Shown: positions 1 through 5,083 of the stretch, in pieces | Layout of the letters: every line of letters begins with the position of its first letter | How positions within the stretch are numbered: the first letter of the stretch is position 1 | NCBI GenBank assembly: GCA_029261615.1 | Contig: JAJDAX010000098.1 | Location: forward strand, 1-5,275 | Direction: 5' to 3' | DNA from: Nitrospinaceae bacterium | GTDB lineage: Bacteria > Nitrospinota > Nitrospinia > Nitrospinales > Nitrospinaceae | Length of the DNA: 5,275 nucleotides | Program-made: the position numbers and the translations under genes | Notes under the pieces: generated by a model | What the model was told of the DNA's origin: nothing | What the model saw: the letters and a program-made list of their open reading frames with translations, nothing else | Database searches by the model: none

Positions 1-624
1 CGAGGCAGAAACTGGAATGGGCACAGTCAGACCTTCGACTGGAGCAACTCTGACCAAATGTATGAGCGTCTGGAAATCTCGCTTTTAGGCGAATTTCAGG
101 TCCAGAATGCCGCTTTGGCCATTTCCTCTGTTAAACAGGCCCTTGAGACCCAAAAGGCTTTTCTAGACGAGGATAGTCTGCGACAAGGTCTCAAAAAAGC
201 CCACTGGCCAGGCCGAATGGAAGTGGTTGGCAAAGACCCTGTTGTAATCCTGGATTGCGCTCACAACCCGGATTCAGTCAAAAAACTGACGGATGCTGTT
301 CAGGAGCATTTTCAGTACGAGCGGTGCCGAGTCGTCCTTGGAATCATGCAGGACAAGGACCTCCCTCAAGTTGCTGAAATAATAGGCAGTTTTGCAGATG
401 AGGTGTTGCTTGCCAGGCCCCAGATGGAGCGAAGTGCTGATCCCCATAATTTGTTTAAATTATTACAAATTTCGAACAAAGTTATTGAAATTATTGAGGA
501 AATTCAATATGCTTTGCATACAGCTAAAAATAGATCCGGGCCCCGTGACCTCGTGCTGGTTACCGGTTCAGTGTTCACCATCGCTGAGGCAAAGCAAAGC
601 ATTGAACGTCAAAAGCTTCATTAG
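1..624 (+). CDS. folC: Folylpolyglutamate synthase / dihydrofolate synthase, C-terminal part (5' end outside window)
   Basis: This cytoplasmic ATP-dependent Mur-ligase-family enzyme adds glutamate to folates, and in many bacteria also joins dihydropteroate to glutamate. The frame is open from base 1, so the gene begins upstream and 207 C-terminal residues are visible; the ATG at 58 is an internal methionine. Visible family motifs, numbered from the first visible residue, are LLGEFQVQNAALA at about 28-40 (the family's L-x-G-x-(H)Q-x-x-N-A segment, with Phe where His is usual), WPGRMEVV at 69-76, the very characteristic DCAHNPDS at 85-92, and LGIMQDKD at 113-120, followed by a typical Mur-ligase C-terminal domain. 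The ATP-binding P-loop would lie in the missing part. The 3' end overlaps the proposed lptD start by 23 bp, which suggests translational coupling. Identification is firm; whether the enzyme is bifunctional cannot be told from this fragment. Confidence 0.95.
   Translation, partial: RGRNWNGHSQTFDWSNSDQMYERLEISLLGEFQVQNAALAISSVKQALETQKAFLDEDSLRQGLKKAHWPGRMEVVGKDPVVILDCAHNPDSVKKLTDAVQEHFQYERCRVVLGIMQDKDLPQVAEIIGSFADEVLLARPQMERSADPHNLFKLLQISNKVIEIIEEIQYALHTAKNRSGPRDLVLVTGSVFTIAEAKQSIERQKLH
586..604 (+). promoter_or_regulatory. Ribosome binding site and TTG start of lptD, inside folC
   Basis: GAGG at 586-589 lies 12 nt upstream of the TTG at 602. The Shine-Dalgarno match is weak and slightly distant, but this start is the only one that leaves a complete signal peptide. 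The next in-frame ATG, at 644, would begin inside the hydrophobic core and lose the positively charged n-region. Ribosomes finishing folC at 622-624 would pass directly over this start, which fits translational coupling. The site is inferred from the sequence. Confidence 0.6.
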
Positions 625-2866
625 ATTATCTGCCATTCTGCTGATGGCGGCTCTGTGTCCAAATCTGGCTCAGGCCCAAGACACCTATCAGGGAAGCCAG
701 TTTCCCTCGCCCTACAACTTCGCCCCGATTCCTCCGCCTCCACCTGAGGCCAAAAAACCAGCCCCCGGAACCAAAACCAAAAAAAATACCGAACCACCAA
801 TCCATATTTCTGCGGACCATCTGGAACAGATCCCGGAAAAAAACCAGGTGAAGGCCTGGGGTCGCGTTCGCATCAAGTATCAGAAACGTGAGGTGCATGC
901 TGATCGCATCCTGATGAACCCGGAAACGGGAAGGGGAGAAGCCATCGGCCATGTTGTGATGATCGCAGAAAACGGGACCCGGCTCCGCTCAACCAAAGCC
1001 CAGATCGATATCAAGACCGAGAGAGGTCGACTGTTCGATGCCCAAGGAACCCTTGGAAGTCCAAAGGGGATCAAGTATTTCGTCAAGGGAAAAGAAATCT
1101 CCAAGCTCAGCGAAAACCATTACAAGATCACTGATGCCAGCCTGACCACCTGTACCGGGAAGATTCCGGATTGGAAGATTGAGGTGGATAATGCGGACAT
1201 AGAAGCCAATGACAGGGCCCTTTTTAAGGGAGGGGTGGTAAAAATTCGCAACATGCCAGTGGGGTACATCCCCATCGGTTATGTACCGCTCGACAATCGT
1301 AGAAAAACGGGTTTCCTGACCCCCAGCATTGGTCAATCCAACCTGGACGGCTTCACTTTGGGGAACTCTTTTTTCTGGGCCATCAACGATCATCAGGATG
1401 CCACCATCGGGGTGGATTACATGGAACGACGCGGGGTCCAGACCTCCCTGGAGTACCGCTACACACCTAGCCCCACCACCGCTGGGCAGTTTAACGGGGT
1501 ATTCATCGACGATCAGGTGACAGGAAACTTTTTCTGGAAAATCGATGCTTTCCACAAACAGGAATTGCCATATGGCTGGGCTCTGAATGGCAAGCTCGAC
1601 CTGACCTCAAGTGATAACTTCAACAAAACCTTTCGCGATCAGACGGAAAACAGGACACGGCGCAGTACGGACTCCTGGGCCACCTTGTTCAAAACCTGGG
1701 GCAACCAGTCCTTCGATCTTCTCGCGCGGTTAAGAGAGAGTGAGGATGACGGTCGGGACGACACCTTTGGTATCCTGCCTCAAGCTATCTGGAGAACTCA
1801 GCCAGTTGAGATCGGCAAGACCAATGTGTATTTCAATCAGGACACCACTTTCAGCACCTTCGTAACAGACCTTGATGGCAGTATCCTGACCGATAAAGTC
1901 GTTAATCTTCAGAGGATTGACGTTCACCCACAGTTGTCTGCGCCGGTTCAATTATTTCCATGGCTGAACTTCACACCCACCGTCGGGGTGCGCAACACCT
2001 ACTACAGCGATTCCTTCCAGGGAACCACGTCGCATGGCTCCATTAACCGGGAACTGGTAGATGTGCGTGGAGTCCTCGAAGGTCCCAAATTCAATAAAAT
2101 CTTTCATCTCGACAGCAAGGATGGAAGCACCAAGTTCAAACATGTAATCGAACCACGCGTCCAGTATGATTTCATTCCGGACATTGATGAACTTGACCGG
2201 AATCAGATCTTTCAAATTGACGGCATCGACCAAATCCCCAATACCAACACCATTTCGTACTTTTTGACCCAGCGGTTGCTGAAAAAAGTCACCTCAGACA
2301 ACTCCAGCAATACCCAGCAAATCGCTCGATTCGAGATCAGTCAGAGTTATGATTTCAATGAAGCCGAGCGTGCCTTGACATCCTCTATGGATGAACAAAG
2401 ACCGTTCTCATTTCTCCGTTTGGATCTGGACAGTCGTCCATATAGTTGGCTAATGCTCAATTTTGATTCCACCATTGATCTTTACGATGGCGTTGTCCAG
2501 ACAGTCAATTTCGATGTGGGTGTCCGCCCCACTGATAACCTGATGCTTATCATGGAACGGCGTAGCGCTCTCAACACCTCTGCTTCCATTCTGGGCACGA
2601 TCGATTATTCCTTCCTGCCGGGCTGGAACATGAAATTCAGCGCACGCTTTGATGAATTCAACGAAACCCTGCTTGAAAAAAATGGACGGCTGTCGTTTAA
2701 TAACCCCTGCGGATGTTGGGGAGTTTCTGTGGATGTCATTCAGCGCCTCAACATCAACGGTGGACTTCGACAGGAAGAAACCCGATTCCTCTTCAATTTA
2801 ACACTGAAGGGCCTGGGCGAAATTGCCGGCAGTGAAGGTGAGTCCTTTATCCACCGTTCTTTCTGA
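602..2866 (+). CDS. lptD: LPS-assembly outer membrane protein LptD (OstA/Imp)
   Basis: LptD is the outer-membrane beta-barrel that, with lipoprotein LptE, takes lipopolysaccharide from the LptA bridge and places it in the outer leaflet. The start chosen is TTG at 602 (754 residues; E. coli LptD is 784). It gives a textbook signal peptide: MNVKSFIR, a hydrophobic core, and an AQA|QD cleavage site after residue 25; GAGG at 586-589 could be the ribosome binding site. The open frame reaches back to 392, but that stretch lies wholly inside folC. After a proline-rich linker (PIPPPPPEAKKPAPG, about residues 40-55) comes the OstA/LptA-like jellyroll (about 64-150), then the LptD barrel domain with VPLDNRRKTGFLTPSIG, a RGVQTSLEYRY segment and FKHVIEPRVQYDF. 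The protein ends in Phe, as many outer-membrane barrels do. The mature protein has only three cysteines (184, 703, 705), so fewer disulfides than in E. coli are possible. No lptE is in view. Confidence 0.95.
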   Translation: MNVKSFIRLSAILLMAALCPNLAQAQDTYQGSQFPSPYNFAPIPPPPPEAKKPAPGTKTKKNTEPPIHISADHLEQIPEKNQVKAWGRVRIKYQKREVHADRILMNPETGRGEAIGHVVMIAENGTRLRSTKAQIDIKTERGRLFDAQGTLGSPKGIKYFVKGKEISKLSENHYKITDASLTTCTGKIPDWKIEVDNADIEANDRALFKGGVVKIRNMPVGYIPIGYVPLDNRRKTGFLTPSIGQSNLDGFTLGNSFFWAINDHQDATIGVDYMERRGVQTSLEYRYTPSPTTAGQFNGVFIDDQVTGNFFWKIDAFHKQELPYGWALNGKLDLTSSDNFNKTFRDQTENRTRRSTDSWATLFKTWGNQSFDLLARLRESEDDGRDDTFGILPQAIWRTQPVEIGKTNVYFNQDTTFSTFVTDLDGSILTDKVVNLQRIDVHPQLSAPVQLFPWLNFTPTVGVRNTYYSDSFQGTTSHGSINRELVDVRGVLEGPKFNKIFHLDSKDGSTKFKHVIEPRVQYDFIPDIDELDRNQIFQIDGIDQIPNTNTISYFLTQRLLKKVTSDNSSNTQQIARFEISQSYDFNEAERALTSSMDEQRPFSFLRLDLDSRPYSWLMLNFDSTIDLYDGVVQTVNFDVGVRPTDNLMLIMERRSALNTSASILGTIDYSFLPGWNMKFSARFDEFNETLLEKNGRLSFNNPCGCWGVSVDVIQRLNINGGLRQEETRFLFNLTLKGLGEIAGSEGESFIHRSF

Positions 2867-2871
2867 TCCCC

Positions 2872-3528
2872 ATGCCTCAGGAACCCAACCAACCGATTTC
2901 AAGGCAGCTTGCGGAAATTGCACTCGAACTGGGCGCGATAAAAATTGCACCTGATAACCCCTTTACCTGGGCGTCGGGCGCGCGCATGCCAATCTACAAT
3001 GACAATCGGCTCCTTCTTGGTAATTGTTCCAATCGCTTCCTGATCGCTGAAGGCTTTAAAGCTCTAATTGAGAGCAACCATATTAAAACCGATGTTATCG
3101 CAGGCACCGCAACAGCAGGCATTCCTCACGCCACCACATTGGCCAATACGCTACAGTGTCCGCTGATATATGTAAGGCCGACTGCCAAGGATCATGGTAT
3201 GAAGAACAGGATAGAGGGACCTTTAAATCCCGAGCAGGAAGTGGTGGTAGTTGAAGACCTGATCTCAACAGGGGGTAGTGTTCTAAAAGTTGTGCACGCT
3301 TTGCGCGAGGCGGGCGCTAAGGTAAGGCACTGTCTCGGAATTTTTTCGTATGGTTTTCCTGAAACGCATAAACGGTTTGAGGAACAGGACTGTGAACTCC
3401 ACACATTGATACGGTTCGAAGAGCTTCTCGATTTCATGAAGGAATCCGGAAAATTACCAAAGGAGCAGATCCAGACTCTGCTGGACTGGAAAGAGAATCC
3501 CTTTGAGTGGTGGGAGAATAAAAAATAA
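2872..3528 (+). CDS. pyrE: Orotate phosphoribosyltransferase
   Basis: This cytoplasmic enzyme makes orotidine 5'-phosphate from orotate and PRPP, the fifth step of de novo pyrimidine synthesis. The 218 residues match the usual length of about 210-220. Diagnostic segments are FTWASGARMPIYNDNR (31-46, orotate/phosphate-binding N-terminal region), VIAGTATAGIPHA (75-87), the flexible catalytic loop VRPTAKDHG (101-109, with Arg102, Lys106 and His108 in place), and the PRPP-binding loop VVVVEDLISTGGS (124-136) with the Glu128-Asp129 pair. Position 103 is Pro where E. coli has Lys100; as recalled, bacillus-type enzymes (VRSKAKAHG) also lack that lysine, so this is a variant and not a sign of inactivity. 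The ATG at 2872 follows the lptD stop by 5 bp with no clear Shine-Dalgarno sequence, so coupling to lptD translation is likely. No decarboxylase (pyrF) is adjacent. Confidence 0.97.
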   Translation: MPQEPNQPISRQLAEIALELGAIKIAPDNPFTWASGARMPIYNDNRLLLGNCSNRFLIAEGFKALIESNHIKTDVIAGTATAGIPHATTLANTLQCPLIYVRPTAKDHGMKNRIEGPLNPEQEVVVVEDLISTGGSVLKVVHALREAGAKVRHCLGIFSYGFPETHKRFEEQDCELHTLIRFEELLDFMKESGKLPKEQIQTLLDWKENPFEWWENKK

Positions 3529-3529
3529 A

Positions 3530-3763
3530 ATGCGGCCAAATTATTTTCAAAACATCATTTTGATTCTGATAGCCCTGTTTTTTAACTCCTGCGCCAGTGA
3601 TTCTTCTGTAAAAGAGAAAAAAGATCCAATAGCGGTTCGTGACTCAAGAGAATGCCGATCTCTTGCGCACTTGGATGGAACAGAGCGCAATGGCCCTCAA
3701 GCCTATAGAGCACAGGCCCATTACAGTAAATGCATGCGTGACCGCGGTTGGCCGGGAGAGTGA
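3530..3763 (+). CDS. Small putative lipoprotein with paired cysteines (hypothetical)
   Basis: This is a 77-residue protein of unknown function. It begins with MRPNYFQN, then a hydrophobic stretch (about 9-18), then FFNSC with Cys21 as the probable lipidated residue. Phe at -3 makes the lipobox imperfect, so plain Sec secretion or a membrane anchor is the alternative. Ala at +2 argues against inner-membrane retention by the E. coli rule. The mature part is polar and charged and has two further cysteines (42 and 68), the second in YSKCMRDRGW near the C-terminus; a similar Y-x-x-C-M-x-x-x-G-aromatic ending occurs, as recalled, in other small proteobacterial envelope proteins. A Cys42-Cys68 disulfide is a reasonable inference. 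The ATG at 3530 is one base after the pyrE stop, with GGGAG at 3512-3516 as possible ribosome binding site. A TTG at 3503 in the same frame would add nine residues inside pyrE and is less likely. Confidence 0.7.
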   Translation: MRPNYFQNIILILIALFFNSCASDSSVKEKKDPIAVRDSRECRSLAHLDGTERNGPQAYRAQAHYSKCMRDRGWPGE

Positions 3764-3784
3764 ACCACGTCTTTAATTTAAAAT

Positions 3785-3818
3785 AAGCCCTTTAATTATA
3801 GGCTTTTAAAATTTTATT
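3785..3818 (+). terminator. Possible weak intrinsic terminator after the folC-lptD-pyrE-lipoprotein operon
   Basis: AAGCC (3785-3789) can pair with GGCTT (3801-3805) around an 11-nt loop. The pairing extends by two A-T pairs if T3784 is bulged. The descending arm runs into an AT-rich tail containing TTTT at 3812-3815. The stem has only three G-C pairs and the tail is interrupted by AAAA, so termination may be partial. Its position, about 20 bp after the last gene of the operon, supports the call. Confidence 0.4.
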
Positions 3819-3906
3819 CCCTGAAATGTAGATTTCACCCGGTTAATACACAGCATATTTTGCAAAAAAATCAATTGATTAACCCTCCCCATTGAGGAAT
3901 TATGTA

Positions 3907-3935
3907 TTGACAGTTTCTCCAATTGATAATAGGAT
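3907..3935 (+). promoter_or_regulatory. Predicted sigma70-type promoter for the CdhB-like gene
   Basis: A perfect -35 box TTGACA (3907-3912) is followed by a 17-bp spacer and a -10 box TAGGAT (3930-3935, four of six consensus positions, including the important first TA and last T). Transcription would start near 3942, giving a leader of about 150 nt before the ATG at 4090. GATAAT (3925-3930) looks more like a -10 box but sits only 12 bp from this -35. The promoter falls in the only large gap upstream of this gene, as expected. Confidence 0.55.
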
Positions 3936-3968
3936 TAACCTCTTTAAAAACCTTGGTTTAATTAGCTT

Positions 3969-3984
3969 CCTGCCCTCATGCAGG
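3969..3984 (+). promoter_or_regulatory. Small GC-rich hairpin in the predicted leader
   Basis: CCTGC (3969-3973) pairs perfectly with GCAGG (3980-3984) around a six-base loop CCTCAT; a G-U pair (3968/3985) can extend it. An alternative register pairs CCCT (3973-3976) with AGGG (3982-3985). It lies about 27 nt after the predicted transcription start in otherwise AT-rich DNA. It could stabilise the 5' end of the mRNA or be part of a larger leader fold. No known riboswitch class is recognised. Confidence 0.3.
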
Positions 3985-4074
3985 GTTTAAGGCGAAACCG
4001 GGTTCAAACACGTAATTAATTTTACCCTTTAAAAATATAAACAAGCATATTTTCATCCCAAGTCTGGATTAATC

Positions 4075-4079
4075 GGAGG
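4075..4079 (+). promoter_or_regulatory. Strong Shine-Dalgarno sequence of the CdhB-like gene
   Basis: GGAGG is followed by a 10-nt AT-rich spacer and the ATG at 4090, which fixes the start. It is one of the two best ribosome binding sites in the window and suggests efficient translation. Its last two bases are the first two of the 11-bp repeat GGTTTAATTAG (4078-4088), whose other copy is at 3955-3965. Confidence 0.8.
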
Positions 4080-4089
4080 TTTAATTAGA

Positions 4090-4809
4090 ATGCCAAAATT
4101 AGAATTAGGGCCAGCGGGTTTTCTTCCCGCCTCAGCAGCAGCCATGGGTATCTTTCAACCCGAGGAAGGGTCAGGTTTCCACCTTCTTGAAGGCGAACCA
4201 ATCGAAGAAGAAAAAGTCTTCGAAATCAGTGCCGAAAAACTATTGACCCTCAGAAACCCGACTCTATTTCCTGGCCCTATGTTGGTCTGGGGCTGGACAG
4301 AAGAAACCCGCCACAAGGCAAAATTGGCGCTTGACCTGGTTAAAGAAGTGCCCGGCATGAATATCATTCCAATGCCGGACTACCGTCCCATTTATCCAAA
4401 GATTGATCCGGAAGCGGTAATCAACCCTTGTCACCCAAACCTCACAATCCAGCACAACAAGATTCATGTATGTGCCTTTATCGGGGTTCACTGTCATTTT
4501 GCGAACATCACCCTCAAGATGATCCGCGCTAACACCAACTGCTACACTCAGGCATGGTGTGCTTATGACGGTCATGAAGACGCACTTCTTGCAATTCGCG
4601 ATTTTGGTGCAGACAAAATTGAAAAAGTCAAAAACGCTATCATTAAGCTTAAACAAGGCGGTCTGACCCCTTGGGCAGAAACGCCTGAAGGCAAGGAAGA
4701 ACTCGAAGAAATCAGAGTTAGAAAAGTAGAGGCCGCAAAAGACACCAAGGAAAATGCAACACTGTTCATGCACGAGTTGGAACAGGGTCTCGACGAAAAC
4801 GCAGAATAA
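4090..4809 (+). CDS. CO dehydrogenase beta / acetyl-CoA synthase epsilon (CdhB)-like protein
   Basis: This is a 239-residue soluble protein with no signal peptide or membrane segment. Its central part resembles the CO_dh (CdhB) family: an N-terminal glycine-containing strand FPGPMLVWGW (60-69), followed by a helix (EETRHKAKLALDLVKEV), and later the segment HVCAFIGVHCHFANITLKMIR (126-146). That family has a nucleotide-binding (DHS-like) fold and accompanies the archaeal CODH/ACS catalytic subunit. Related proteins are, as recalled, also annotated beside five-subunit 2-oxoacid:ferredoxin oxidoreductases of reductive-TCA bacteria, where they are called epsilon subunits. It differs from a minimal CdhB by an extra N-terminal extension of about 55 residues, a charged helical C-terminal tail (about 195-239), and five cysteines (114, 128, 135, 151, 157) with nearby histidines (115, 122, 126, 134, 136, 162) that could bind metal or an Fe-S cluster. 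It stands alone between a promoter and a strong terminator. Family assignment is from memory of motifs; function is unproven. Confidence 0.65.
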   Translation: MPKLELGPAGFLPASAAAMGIFQPEEGSGFHLLEGEPIEEEKVFEISAEKLLTLRNPTLFPGPMLVWGWTEETRHKAKLALDLVKEVPGMNIIPMPDYRPIYPKIDPEAVINPCHPNLTIQHNKIHVCAFIGVHCHFANITLKMIRANTNCYTQAWCAYDGHEDALLAIRDFGADKIEKVKNAIIKLKQGGLTPWAETPEGKEELEEIRVRKVEAAKDTKENATLFMHELEQGLDENAE

Positions 4810-4833
4810 CAATTTCTAAACAAACAAATTAAT

Positions 4834-4884
4834 CCCGCAAGTTAAATCAGTGGAATCACTGGTATTAACCTGCGGGTTTTTTTT
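4834..4884 (+). terminator. Strong intrinsic terminator after the CdhB-like gene
   Basis: Three nested perfect arms form one long hairpin: CCCGCA (4834-4839) with TGCGGG (4871-4876), GTTAA (4841-4845) with TTAAC (4865-4869), and CAGTG (4848-4852) with CACTG (4857-4861), closed by the tetraloop GAAT. The helix is broken only by a one-base pair of mismatches and a small internal loop. Eight consecutive T residues (4877-4884) follow at once. It starts 24 bp after the stop codon and should end transcription efficiently, separating this gene from the response regulator. Confidence 0.93.
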
Positions 4885-4920
4885 GTTCTCCCGCCATAAA
4901 ATTCTCCTCTAGTTTTTCCA

Positions 4921-4948
4921 TTGACAGTATTGTTTTTCCCCTTAACCT
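4921..4948 (+). promoter_or_regulatory. Possible promoter for the response regulator gene (weak)
   Basis: A perfect -35 hexamer TTGACA lies at 4921-4926, 37 bp after the terminator. The best -10 at normal spacing is TAACCT (4943-4948, 16-bp spacer), which matches the consensus at only three positions. Because the upstream terminator is strong, the downstream gene needs a promoter somewhere in 4885-5083, and this is the best sigma70-like candidate seen. An alternative sigma factor or an activator-dependent promoter is equally possible. Confidence 0.3.
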
Positions 4949-5000
4949 AAATACGGTAACAGCAACCAGGAAATTTGGGGCTCTGGGGTTATCCGCCCAG

Positions 5001-5032
5001 TTTTCAGGCAAAATATTTTTATGGCCTGAAAA
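5001..5032. repeat. Perfect 9-bp inverted repeat upstream of the response regulator
   Basis: TTTTCAGGC (5001-5009) and GCCTGAAAA (5024-5032) are perfect reverse complements separated by 14 AT-rich bases, which themselves contain the palindrome AAAATATTTT (5010-5019). As RNA it would be a hairpin without a following T-tract, so it is not a terminator. As DNA it could be an operator. CTGAAAA recurs at 5045-5051. Confidence 0.5.
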
Positions 5033-5072
5033 TTCCGGAAACCTCTGAAAAAGATTTTTTCATTAAGACAAC

Positions 5073-5078
5073 AGGAGG
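5073..5078 (+). promoter_or_regulatory. Consensus Shine-Dalgarno fixing a GTG start
   Basis: AGGAGG ends five bases before the GTG at 5084 and identifies it as the start. Another in-frame GTG at 5078 overlaps the Shine-Dalgarno itself, and the ATG at 5082 is in another frame that meets a stop after five codons. Confidence 0.8.
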
Positions 5079-5083
5079 TGAAT

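Larger units (their letters stand above)
3764..4089 (+). other. Intergenic region with promoter, leader and several dyads; no gene seen
   Basis: This AT-rich stretch of 326 bp has no credible coding frame on either strand. In order it holds a weak terminator-like hairpin (3785-3818), a 16-bp dyad TGAAATGTAGATTTCA (3822-3837), a 7-bp inverted repeat GGTTAAT/ATTAACC (3841-3847 and 3878-3884), a perfect 12-bp palindrome AATCAATTGATT (3869-3880), a sigma70-like promoter (3907-3935), a short GC hairpin (3969-3984) and the ribosome binding site of the next gene (4075-4079). Short words recur: CAATTGAT at 3872 and 3920, GATTAACC at 3877 and 3933, and GGTTTAATTAG at 3955 and 4078. This density suggests regulated expression of the downstream gene, but AT-rich DNA produces such matches easily. 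Confidence 0.6.
4885..5083 (+). other. Intergenic region before the response regulator
   Basis: This 199-bp gap has no coding frame of note. It holds a TTGACA hexamer (4921-4926), the 9-bp inverted repeat at 5001-5032, a second A/T-only-rich dyad TGAAAAA/TTTTTCA (5046-5052 and 5056-5062) with a three-base loop, and the Shine-Dalgarno at 5073. Two GGGG runs, at about 4977-4980 and 4985-4988, stand out from the AT-rich surroundings, but no function is evident. Confidence 0.5.

Noticed and set aside
392..601. N-terminal extension of the lptD frame back to ATG 392
   Set aside because: This stretch overlaps the well-supported folC frame, its translation has no LptD-like features, and it would bury the signal peptide inside the protein.
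989..1555. 188-codon open frame on the minus strand
   Set aside because: It lies entirely within lptD, antisense to conserved barrel-domain segments, and its translation shows no recognisable domain; it is a shadow frame.
3503..3529. TTG 3503 as the start of the small lipoprotein
   Set aside because: It would add SGGRIKNK ahead of the ATG at 3530 and lengthen the n-region without benefit. The ATG one base after the pyrE stop is the more natural start.
3192..3539. 115-codon open frame on the minus strand
   Set aside because: It is antisense to the PRPP-binding half of pyrE and rich in Ser/Arg/Cys from reverse reading; no independent support.
3907..3930. GATAAT (3925-3930) as the -10 box
   Set aside because: Although closer to TATAAT, it is only 12 bp from the perfect TTGACA; TAGGAT at 3930-3935 gives the optimal 17-bp spacing.
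3841..4088. Short intergenic repeats as a CRISPR array
   Set aside because: The repeated words are only 8-11 bp, differ from each other and are not regularly spaced; there are no spacer-like units or cas genes.
4264..4812. 182-codon open frame on the minus strand
   Set aside because: It is antisense to the CdhB-like gene, which has its own Shine-Dalgarno, terminator and family motifs. The minus-strand product is composition-driven and has no ribosome binding site that stands out.
4834..4884. Terminator hairpin as a possible mobile-element end or attachment site
   Set aside because: The nested arms followed immediately by eight T residues, 24 bp after a stop codon, are fully explained as an intrinsic terminator, and no integrase or transposase is nearby.
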